DNA from: Rhizobiaceae bacterium
GTDB lineage: Bacteria; Pseudomonadota; Alphaproteobacteria; Rhizobiales; Rhizobiaceae
Direction of reading: 5' to 3'
Length of the DNA: 64,000 nucleotides
Assembly (NCBI GenBank): GCA_019635715.1
Contig: JAHBYY010000007.1
Span: 1-64,000 of the forward strand
Shown here: positions 45,610 through 52,918 of the stretch, piece by piece
How the letters are laid out: every line of letters begins with the position of its first letter
How positions within the stretch are numbered: position 1 is the stretch's first letter
Notes under the pieces: generated by a model
Database searches by the model: none
What the model saw: the letters and a program-made list of their open reading frames with translations, nothing else
What the model was told of the DNA's origin: nothing
Translations under genes and position numbers: made by a program

Positions 45610-46596
45610 TCAGGCGTGGCGGCTGCGACCGATATAGATGGCGAGCAAGATGATGGCCCCCTTGATGACGCCCTGCACATAGGGATCGACGCCCATCAGG
45701 TTTAACCCGTTGTTCAGGATGCCCAGGAGGATCACGCCGATCAGTGTCCCTATGATCGAGCCGCGTCCGCCCATGATGGAAGTGCCGCCCAGCACCACGG
45801 CAGCGATCGCGTCGAGTTCGAAGCCTACCCCAGCGCTGGGCTGGCCGCTCATCAGGCGCGATGTCATGACGACGGCGGCGACCGCCGTGGTCAGCCCGGA
45901 GATTGCGTAGACGAACAGCTTGACGCGATCGACCTTGACGCCGCTGAGGCGGGTCGCCCGCTCGTTCCCGCCGATCGCGTAGACATGGCGTCCAAACGAG
46001 GTGCGCTCGAGCACCACCCAGGCCAGAAGATAGACGGCCAGCATGATCAGGACGGGAACGGGGATGCCGACGATGCGGCCGCTGCCGAACCAGGACATCC
46101 AACCAGGCAGGCCCGAAATCGGATAGCCTCCCGAATACATAAGCGCGAAGCCGCGCGCCATGCCCATTGTCGCCAGCGTTACGATGATGGGCGGCATGCC
46201 GCCAAAGGCCACCAGCGCCCCGTTCAGGACGCCGAAGCCAACGCCGACGCCGAGTCCGGCCAATAGCGCGAGCGCGGGATCGAGCCCCCCGACCATGAGC
46301 CCGGCCATGATGGTGCCGGTGAGTGCCACCACCGAGCCCACCGAAAGATCAATGCCGCCCGTCAGGATCACGCAGGTCATGCCGATGGCGATGATGCCGA
46401 TGATCGACACCTGTCGCATGACGTTCATCAGATTGGAGAATTGGAGAAAATTGTCCGAGGCCAGGCTCATCAGCACGCTGATGGCCACGAGCCCGAGCAG
46501 CGGCAAGGCCAGATCGGATTGCCGCAGGCGGGTCCACAGGCGGAAGGTGAATTGCTCCCCGACACGCTCCGGTGAAGCGTTTTCAGTGGATGGCAT
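45610..46596 (-). CDS. CUT2-type ABC importer permease of cluster C
   Basis: The 328-residue RbsC-like membrane protein has [17 protein letters not shown] near residue 78 and [14 protein letters not shown] near 268, both in canonical form, and about ten membrane segments. GGGAGGG stands 5 bases before the ATG. The start overlaps the end of the ATPase gene by 14 bases. Only one permease gene is present here, so the channel is probably a homodimer, unlike clusters A and B. Confidence 0.9.
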   Translation of the reverse strand: MPSTENASPERVGEQFTFRLWTRLRQSDLALPLLGLVAISVLMSLASDNFLQFSNLMNVMRQVSIIGIIAIGMTCVILTGGIDLSVGSVVALTGTIMAGLMVGGLDPALALLAGLGVGVGFGVLNGALVAFGGMPPIIVTLATMGMARGFALMYSGGYPISGLPGWMSWFGSGRIVGIPVPVLIMLAVYLLAWVVLERTSFGRHVYAIGGNERATRLSGVKVDRVKLFVYAISGLTTAVAAVVMTSRLMSGQPSAGVGFELDAIAAVVLGGTSIMGGRGSIIGTLIGVILLGILNNGLNLMGVDPYVQGVIKGAIILLAIYIGRSRHA

Positions 46597-48148
46597 CAGA
46601 CCCTCCCGCGGTTGCGTGCTTCATCACCTCCTGGGCAGTAACGTCCTCTCCCGCCAAGGTTTTCACGATACGGCCCGCCCGGAACACACAAACGCGGTCG
46701 GACATGCCGACCACCTCCGGCAATTCGGACGATATCATGATGATCGAGACCCCCCGCCTCGTGAGGTCGCGCATCAAGTGGTAGATTTCGACCTTGGCGC
46801 CGACATCGATCCCACGCGTCGGTTCGTCGAAGATCAGGATGTCGACATCGTGGTTGAGCCAGCGGGCAATCACCACCTTCTGTTGGTTTCCCCCCGACAA
46901 TTCCTCCAGCCGCGTCTCGGGGCCTGGCGCCTTGACACGCACCATCGCCATTGCCGCGCCTACATCCGCGCTCTCGCGTTTGCCGTCGATGAAGAAGCCA
47001 AGCTTGCGATATTTGCCGTAGTTGTTGAGGGAAATGTTGTGGCGAACAGAGAAGGGCACGATGAGCCCTTCGTCCTTGCGGTTCTCGGGCAACAGGCCGA
47101 TGCCGCTTGCTAGTGCGTCGGCGGCGTTGGCAAGGCTACGCTGCGTTCCATGCAGTTCCACACGACGCGAGGCCGCGTCGAATTCTCCAAGCAGCGCAAG
47201 CGCCATCTCCGTGCGCCCTGAGCCGACAAGGCCGGCGAATCCCAAGATCTCGCCGCGCCGCAACTCGAACTCGCTCGGCGGCATGTTCTTGTGCAAGCGC
47301 ATTTCCCGTGCGCGAAGCACCACCTGCGCCGTGTCATCCGGATCCGGCTTGTCCGGGAAGCCCGCTTCAATCCGCCGCCCCACCATCATCAGCACCAATC
47401 GGTCGATATCGGTCTCAGCGACGGACGTGGTGTCGACGTAGTGTCCGTCGCGCAGCACCGTAATGCGGTCACAGATCTCGAAGATCTCGTCGAGGTGATG
47501 CGAAATGAAGACGATGGCGACACCCTCGGCGCGGAGTTGGCGCATCACGACAAAGAGATGCTCCACTTCCACGGGGGTTAATGTGGCGGTCGGCTCGTCG
47601 AGGACGAGGATGCGCGCGTCGAGTGCGAGCGCCTTGGCAATCTCAACGAATTGTTGCTGCGCGACACTCAGCTTGTGGATCGGCATGTCGAGGTCGATCT
47701 GGATGCCGAGACGACCGAGAAGCTCTCGCGTGCGGGTGCGCATCGCGGTTCGATCCAGAAGGCCGAAGCGGTTGTGCTTCTCGCGCCCGAGAAAAACGTT
47801 CTCGACGGCGTTGAGATACGGGATCAAGCTGAACTCCTGGAAGACGATCCCTATTCCGGCCTTGACCGCGTCGTCATAGTCCATGAAGCGCCGCTGCTGT
47901 CCGTTCAGCCGCATCTCGCCCTCATCGAAGGAGAGGATGCCGCACAGAATCTTCGACAGCGTCGACTTTCCCGCGCCGTTTTCACCGAGCAGCGCATGCA
48001 CCTCGCCGGCAAACAATTGCAGATCCACCCCGTGCAGCACCTGGACCGGGCCAAAGCTCTTGCGGATGCCCTTTAGCTCCAGAGCCGGCTCGCGCTCGAT
48101 CGAGCGCGGCCGGCCCAAGGGGAAAGGCCGTTCTTCCTGGAGCGTCAT
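46583..48148 (-). CDS. CUT2-type ABC importer ATPase of cluster C
   Basis: The 521-residue protein has two ATP-binding cassettes: GENGAGKST near residue 55, [15 protein letters not shown] and [10 protein letters not shown] in the first, and [19 protein letters not shown] and [14 protein letters not shown] in the second. A 20-residue N-terminal extension precedes the first cassette. AAGGAG lies 7 bases before the ATG. It is separated from the upstream binding-protein gene by 88 bases containing a strong hairpin. Confidence 0.92.
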   Translation of the reverse strand: MTLQEERPFPLGRPRSIEREPALELKGIRKSFGPVQVLHGVDLQLFAGEVHALLGENGAGKSTLSKILCGILSFDEGEMRLNGQQRRFMDYDDAVKAGIGIVFQEFSLIPYLNAVENVFLGREKHNRFGLLDRTAMRTRTRELLGRLGIQIDLDMPIHKLSVAQQQFVEIAKALALDARILVLDEPTATLTPVEVEHLFVVMRQLRAEGVAIVFISHHLDEIFEICDRITVLRDGHYVDTTSVAETDIDRLVLMMVGRRIEAGFPDKPDPDDTAQVVLRAREMRLHKNMPPSEFELRRGEILGFAGLVGSGRTEMALALLGEFDAASRRVELHGTQRSLANAADALASGIGLLPENRKDEGLIVPFSVRHNISLNNYGKYRKLGFFIDGKRESADVGAAMAMVRVKAPGPETRLEELSGGNQQKVVIARWLNHDVDILIFDEPTRGIDVGAKVEIYHLMRDLTRRGVSIIMISSELPEVVGMSDRVCVFRAGRIVKTLAGEDVTAQEVMKHATAGGSDAIH

Positions 48149-48189
48149 GACGGCATCTCCTTCCGTTCATGCGTATGAAAGCGCGCGGC

Positions 48190-48224
48190 CTCCCCCGCAG
48201 GAACGCCAACGGTGTTCCTGCGGG
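48190..48224 (-). other. Intercistronic hairpin between binding-protein and ATPase genes
   Basis: CCCCCGCAGGAAC (48190-48202) pairs perfectly over 13 bp with GTTCCTGCGGGGG (48212-48224), loop 9 bases. On the transcribed strand there is no T run, so it should stabilise the binding-protein message or attenuate, rather than terminate, transcription into the ATPase gene. Confidence 0.75.
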
Positions 48225-48236
48225 GGTTGATCACGC

Positions 48237-49160
48237 CTACCAGCTGAAATCGGCGGCGTTGGCGGCGTCCACCACCATCACATCCACGGGCACCTCGGTG
48301 GGCACCACCTTGGCACCCCAGAACTTGGCGAGCGCCATGCCAAGGCCGATGCGGATCTGGTCGCGGGGGAACTGGGCCGTCGTTTCGATAAACGCTCCTC
48401 CGCGTTTGATCGCTTCCACCGCCTCAGGCGCACCGTCGACGGAAGTCAGCTTGATTTCCTTGCCGGAGGCTTCGATCGCACCGAGCGCGCCCATTGCCGC
48501 GCCATCCATGACCGAGAAAATCCCTTTCAGATCAGGATGTGCCTGGATCATGTTCTCGGTGATGCTGAGCGCCGCCGCACGATCGGCCTTGGCGTTCTGG
48601 ACATCGACCAGCTTCATTTCCGGATGCTCTTCGAGCGCCTTCTTGCAGCCAGCCACCCGCTCGAGGATAGGGACGACGGCGATGCCGTCGATGATGGCAA
48701 CATCGCCCTTGCCGCCCAAGGCCTCGGCAAGATATTTGCACGACTTGTAGCCGGCGTCGGTGTTCTTCGAACCGACGAAGCTGTCGACAGGGCCGGCCGC
48801 ATTGGCGTCGACGGCGACGATCACGACACCTGCGCTGTGAGCGGTCTCGATGGCGGATTGAATGCCATTGGTGTCGGCCGGGTTCACCACCAGAATATTG
48901 ATGCCCCTCTGCACCATGTCTTCGATATCGGAGATCTGCTTCGCGACATCCAGGCCGGCGTCGGTGATGATGAGTTCCTTGGCGCCGACGGACTTGCTCG
49001 CCTCCGTCAAAGCCTCCTGCATGCTGACGAAATAGGGATTGTTCAAGGTCTGGAACGACATTCCAATTTTCAGACCGCCGTCCTGCGCAAAGGCGGACGA
49101 CAAGGCCGCGGCCGACACGATTGTGCCGATTCCCAGAAGTTTCGCTACTTTATACAACAT
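48237..49160 (-). CDS. CUT2-type periplasmic sugar-binding protein of cluster C
   Basis: The 307-residue protein has a Sec signal peptide cleaved after about residue 25 (AAALSSAFAQ), followed by a ribose-binding-type fold: MSFQTLNNPYFVSM, NILVVNPADTNGI, VVIVAVDANA and VFSVMDGAAMGALGA-like stretches. It captures the substrate of importer C. GAGAGGAAA precedes the ATG. The gene lies 54 bases downstream of the NagB-like gene on the same strand. Among family members it looks closest to ribose/allose-type proteins, but the ligand is not determined. Confidence 0.9.
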   Translation of the reverse strand: MLYKVAKLLGIGTIVSAAALSSAFAQDGGLKIGMSFQTLNNPYFVSMQEALTEASKSVGAKELIITDAGLDVAKQISDIEDMVQRGINILVVNPADTNGIQSAIETAHSAGVVIVAVDANAAGPVDSFVGSKNTDAGYKSCKYLAEALGGKGDVAIIDGIAVVPILERVAGCKKALEEHPEMKLVDVQNAKADRAAALSITENMIQAHPDLKGIFSVMDGAAMGALGAIEASGKEIKLTSVDGAPEAVEAIKRGGAFIETTAQFPRDQIRIGLGMALAKFWGAKVVPTEVPVDVMVVDAANAADFSW

Positions 49161-49214
49161 TGAATTTCCTCTCCCTAGATTTGATAGTTAGTATCATCGC
49201 AAGAATAAAGTCAT

Positions 49215-50117
49215 CTATTCTTGTGATTCCAGACTTCCGACTGGAGGCTTTGCGGTCTTCTCGTCCACCCAGACCTCGCAATTCGAGTGCTCCTGCGCCA
49301 ACGTGCATGGATAGAGAACCGTGGGTTCATGCATCAGCAGCACCCGCAGGGAATGTTGCTTCCATGGACCGCCGTCGCTGATCAGCAGGAGTCGCTTGGA
49401 ACTCAGGACGTCCTCCATGCCGATCGTCACCGCCATCGGCGGAATGGCCTTCGTGTCGCCACCTGAGGTCCTGTGGGCGAACGCGATCAGCGTCTCGTCG
49501 TTGAGCGCGAGGATCCTGGTCCGCGAGCGCCGCATCTCGTCGAGCGTGATGTTCCACCAGCGTGACTGCGGCGGTTCGTTGTTGGCGATGTGTCCCGAAT
49601 AGCCGAAGCCCGCATAGCAAAGATCCGGCTGTCCAGCCGCGCGGATCATGTCGGAATAGGCGCTCATATTGGCCGGGGTGGGGAAGTGCAGGTTTTCCTC
49701 CAGCGGCCGCAGATCTTCGTCAATGCGCGCGAACAGGTTGCGGCGCATGAAGCCCTGGAAAGACCATTTGTGATCGAGCGGAAGCAGCCTGCATTCCCAG
49801 GTCATCCACTCGTCCATGTTGAAACAAACAACATTCCGCCAGGAGATGCGCTCGCGGTTCGTGATCTCGACAAGTTCGGCATGGTGCCTGATCGGCCCGA
49901 CAGGGAGGATCAGCACAGTCCGCTCGCCCTCGGCGTTGCGACGCTTGATCAGATCCGCAACCTCGCGCGCCAGGGCCGAGAACATCTCTGCCGCCTGGCC
50001 ATAGATTCTGACGGGAAGGAAACTGTGCTGATCAAGTTCTCCCGCCGGTAGGCGCATGATCTCCTCCCAGCCGAGCCGGCCGCGAGGCGTGTCTGTTTCT
50101 TGTGCCGCAAACTGCAT
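49215..50117 (-). CDS. Glucosamine-6-phosphate deaminase/6-phosphogluconolactonase-like isomerase
   Basis: The 300-residue protein resembles NagB: PVGPIRHHAELVE for the phosphate loop, FNMDEWMTWE (NagB FNMDEY), GFGYSGHIANNEPP (NagB GxGxDGHIAFNEP) and IPPMAVTIGMEDVL (NagB VPxxAxTxG). The catalytic aspartate of GxDGH is replaced by serine here, so a simple deaminase reaction is not certain. The ATG at 50117 with AAGGG 8 bases upstream is chosen; a longer start at 50201 runs through an AT-rich palindromic region. With the PfkB kinase and SDR it suggests handling of a phosphorylated amino or keto sugar. Confidence 0.78.
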   Translation of the reverse strand: MQFAAQETDTPRGRLGWEEIMRLPAGELDQHSFLPVRIYGQAAEMFSALAREVADLIKRRNAEGERTVLILPVGPIRHHAELVEITNRERISWRNVVCFNMDEWMTWECRLLPLDHKWSFQGFMRRNLFARIDEDLRPLEENLHFPTPANMSAYSDMIRAAGQPDLCYAGFGYSGHIANNEPPQSRWWNITLDEMRRSRTRILALNDETLIAFAHRTSGGDTKAIPPMAVTIGMEDVLSSKRLLLISDGGPWKQHSLRVLLMHEPTVLYPCTLAQEHSNCEVWVDEKTAKPPVGSLESQE

Positions 50118-50544
50118 CCGGAAACCCTTGCCGTTGACCGCGGTGGTGTCTCCTGCGGCGCTAACAAAATGTTTATTCCACATAAAATAGTTTGTAAACA
50201 CATATCTTGCTCGTCTCCAACGCGACCCGATCTCGGCACGGTTGGCCGAGATTTAGACCAGGCGGCGGCGATTTTGAGATGCTGAGGGGAATATTTTCGT
50301 AGTCAGATGTACAAACTCTGCGCTACTTCGAGTATTTTACGAGGAAATTGCCGGCTGAGCAGAGGGTCCCGAAACGTCAGCCTCGGCGGCGACAGGCTGC
50401 TGCCCTGGCATGGATGAACAGGATTCCAATCATGAAAGTGTGAAAATCACATTTTGAATAATGCGCGGCCTGATGCGCCCCGAAAAGGCCCCGCCGTCGC
50501 GGTGGGAGCTGGATTGCATTGCCGGGCAGGTGGCGACCTTCAGG
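50118..50544. other. 427-base gap: promoter region of the NagB-like/importer operon
   Basis: No gene that I can support lies here. The part next to the NagB-like start is AT-rich and contains TGTTTA (50170-50175) mirrored by TAAACA (50195-50200), a candidate operator for the DeoR protein encoded just upstream. A second A/T-rich stretch (GTGAAAATCACATTTTGAAT) is near 50439-50458. A Pribnow-like TAAAAT sits near 50184. Confidence 0.45.
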
Positions 50545-51306
50545 TCAGCCGGCAATCTCGATGCGGACACCTTCAAACATAGCCCGGTAGTTGCCGCTGG
50601 GTTCACAATCCGTAACCAGGATGTCGATCGAGCGCGGGTCCGCGATCGTCACTAGCCCCGAACGTCCGAACTTCATCCGGTCGGCGGCGAGAATGACGTT
50701 CTCTGCCCGTGAAATGACGGCCCGGCTGAAATTGGCTTCCGAAACGCGCTGCGACATCAGCCCGTCGCGCAGATCAATCCCCGCCACCGAAAAGATCGCG
50801 TACTTGACCCGAAACTGGGAAATATAGGCGATGGCCGACTCGTCGAGCGCCGCCCCGTCGTCGGCCGTCAGCCGCCCACCTGCCATGAAGACCGCGTTGT
50901 CCGACTGAAATGCCAGGCTTCGGGCCACGTCGACCGAATTCGTGACGACCGTAAGCCGTCTGCGAACGCTCAGGGCCTGGGCTACAAAAGTTGCGGTCGT
51001 CCCGGTCTCGATGATCATGGAATCGCCGTCCTTGACGATCTCGGCGATGGCTTGACCGATTCGCAGCTTGCCCTCGCCGTTTTCCCGGAGGCGCTCATGG
51101 AAGGGGGTGTCAAAAAATGCCGACGGCAACGCCGCGCCGCCGTGGATCTTGTTCAGGAGGCCCTTCCGCTGCAGTTCCTTGACGTCGCGCCGGATGGTTT
51201 CTCCCGAGACCTGAAGCCGCTCGGCCAGGGTGGCGATCTCGATCGACCCGTCCTTGGACACAACCTCAACGATCTGGGACTGCCTAAACGTCTTCTTCGT
51301 TTGCAC
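50545..51306 (-). CDS. DeoR-family transcriptional regulator of cluster C
   Basis: The 253-residue protein starts at a GTG and has the DeoR winged helix (IATLAERLQVSGETIRRDVKEL near residue 24, then GGAALPSAF). The C-terminal DeoRC sensor domain has TGTTATFVAQAL and AGGRL. DeoR proteins usually sense a phosphorylated sugar, which fits the kinase and NagB-like enzyme of the cluster. It is encoded upstream of, and in the same direction as, the operon it probably controls, separated by 427 bases. Confidence 0.92.
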   Translation of the reverse strand: MQTKKTFRQSQIVEVVSKDGSIEIATLAERLQVSGETIRRDVKELQRKGLLNKIHGGAALPSAFFDTPFHERLRENGEGKLRIGQAIAEIVKDGDSMIIETGTTATFVAQALSVRRRLTVVTNSVDVARSLAFQSDNAVFMAGGRLTADDGAALDESAIAYISQFRVKYAIFSVAGIDLRDGLMSQRVSEANFSRAVISRAENVILAADRMKFGRSGLVTIADPRSIDILVTDCEPSGNYRAMFEGVRIEIAG

Positions 51307-51710
51307 GCGTCAAATCCCGCCAGGCTGCGCTCGCCAGCTCTTCCCGAAACAAGTGTTAGATGAATCGAATGGCTTTCTCCAGCCTGTCCGATCTGAACCG
51401 GAACGGGTCCACCTTCTCAAGGGTTGCATCCGCCGGCAAACTCGGGCGGTTCACGCAAACTCCAGGTGGAGGAAAACTCAGGGGCAGGTCAGCATCGATG
51501 CATTTGGTCGCATGTTCGCCGTCGGTGGCGGCATCGTCCTCGTCGCGGGCATCCCGCTATTGCCGGGGCTCGTCGCCCGCGGCATTCTCGACCGGAGGCT
51601 TTGTGGCCAGAGGCCTTTTCCCCGCCCGCCCGCGGGCGGTATCCTGATGACCTGCGGATGGCGGTTCGTGGCCGCCGCCTTTGGCCGGCCCGCCGGTTCA
51701 CACCAGTCTG
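51307..51710. other. 404-base gap between DeoR gene and cluster D
   Basis: I find no convincing gene. One plus-strand stretch near 51509-51600 would encode a short hydrophobic peptide (FAVGGGIVLVAGIPLLPGLV), but it has no ribosome binding site or clean start and looks accidental. The DeoR promoter should lie at the left end. Confidence 0.35.
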
Positions 51711-52607
51711 TTAGTCCTTCGGCCGGCGATCGATGCCGGCCATCTGCTCCAATACCGCGCAGACGCTGGCCGTGTCCTGGAGTTCGCGTCCGGTGGCGGC
51801 GCCGACGTGATAGAGTTGCCCCGCCGCGGCGAAGACCGGCGTGGAGACGTTCAGCCCGGCCGCGAAATCGCCGATGATGGCGAGGTCCTTGAGATGGGTG
51901 CGGACGGTCGCGGTGGCCTTGTCGTAGCTGTTGTCGCGCATCAGCGGGCCGCGCACCTGGAACATGCGCGAGGAGCCGGCGCTGTCGGCGAGCGTGTCGT
52001 AGATCAGGGCCGGGTCGAGGCCGGCCTTCATGCCGAGCACCATCGCCTCGCCGGCCGCGACATTGTGGATGGTCACCAGCAGGTTGGCGACATATTTCAT
52101 GATGCTGCCGTTGCCGAACGCGCCGAGATAGCGCTGCGCGCGGGACATGCCGTGCATCGCCGGCAGGGCCGTCCGGTAGGCCGCCTCGTCGCCGCTGGCG
52201 AAGACGACCAGATCCCTGTTCATGGCCTGTGCGCCCGTGCCGCTCAGCGGGCAGTCGAGCAGGGTCTTGCCTGACGCGGCGAGCCTCGCCTCAGCCGCGC
52301 GCTTGTCGGCGAGCGGCAGGGTCGAACATTCGATCAGGATCGCCGGCCCGGACGCGGCGGCGAGGCCGTCAGGCCCATCGATCGCGGCATGCAGGGCGGC
52401 CGGGGAGGGCAGGGAGAGGAAGATGATCTGCGCCGCCTCGGCAACCGCGCGGGGCGACGGGCAGGGCGTGCCGCCCTCGCGCTGCAGGCGGGCCATCGCT
52501 TCCGAGGACGGATCGTAGCCCGCGACTGCGAAGCCGTGCTTCAGCAGGTTGTGGCTCATGGCGAAGCCCATGACGCCGACGCCCACCATGCCGATCGTTT
52601 GTGACAT
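51711..52607 (-). CDS. 3-hydroxyisobutyrate dehydrogenase-family NAD(P)-dependent oxidoreductase
   Basis: The 298-residue beta-hydroxyacid dehydrogenase has GMVGVGVMGFAMSHNLLKHG at the start for the cofactor. DCPLSGTGAQA near residue 118 is the substrate loop, and a catalytic lysine is in MKYVANLLV near 172. It would oxidise a 3-hydroxyacid or reduce a semialdehyde such as tartronate semialdehyde. GGAG lies 7 bases before the ATG. The 301-base palindromic element ends 11 bases upstream, so the gene is separated from the rest of operon D by that element. Confidence 0.87.
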   Translation of the reverse strand: MSQTIGMVGVGVMGFAMSHNLLKHGFAVAGYDPSSEAMARLQREGGTPCPSPRAVAEAAQIIFLSLPSPAALHAAIDGPDGLAAASGPAILIECSTLPLADKRAAEARLAASGKTLLDCPLSGTGAQAMNRDLVVFASGDEAAYRTALPAMHGMSRAQRYLGAFGNGSIMKYVANLLVTIHNVAAGEAMVLGMKAGLDPALIYDTLADSAGSSRMFQVRGPLMRDNSYDKATATVRTHLKDLAIIGDFAAGLNVSTPVFAAAGQLYHVGAATGRELQDTASVCAVLEQMAGIDRRPKD

Positions 52608-52617
52608 TGCCTGCTCC

Positions 52618-52918
52618 TAGAGCGAGATGAGGTTGGATTGAACCATTCTGCCGGCGATGGTTTGGGGCAAGGTCGAGGGCTTCTGCGCGGTCGTACCGGC
52701 GGTACGGCCAATGCAGAAGACCGAAGGATTTGACCCAAGCCAGCCCGGCCCTGCGGGTTTGCGTTCGACGGGCGCCCGCGGCGTCGGCTTGCTCGGCCGT
52801 ACCACCGGTACGACCTTCGCCATTGGGCGAGCCGCTTGTCTCGCCGTCCTTCGGACTCTGGCGGATCGCCGCCTCGAACGCCAAACTGAATGGCTCAATC
52901 CAGCCTCATCTCGCTCTA
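52618..52918. mobile_element. 301-base palindromic element with TAGAGCGAG ends, MITE-like
   Basis: The outer arms 52619-52650 and 52886-52917 are inverted copies matching at 29 of 32 bases (starting AGAGCGAGATGAGG). A second inner pair, 52689-52709 and 52795-52815, matches at 20 of 21 (GGTCGTACCGG core). Both ends are TA followed by GAGCG, compatible with TA-targeting IS630/mariner-type mobilisation. The element has no gene of its own. It lies exactly between the fused ABC gene, whose stop TAG is formed by the element's end, and the ribosome binding site of the 51711-52607 gene. Confidence 0.78.

Noticed and set aside
51509-51720. Possible small hydrophobic protein in the gap before cluster D
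   Set aside because: No ribosome binding site, no clean start, and the frame merges into the mirror strand of the dehydrogenase gene.
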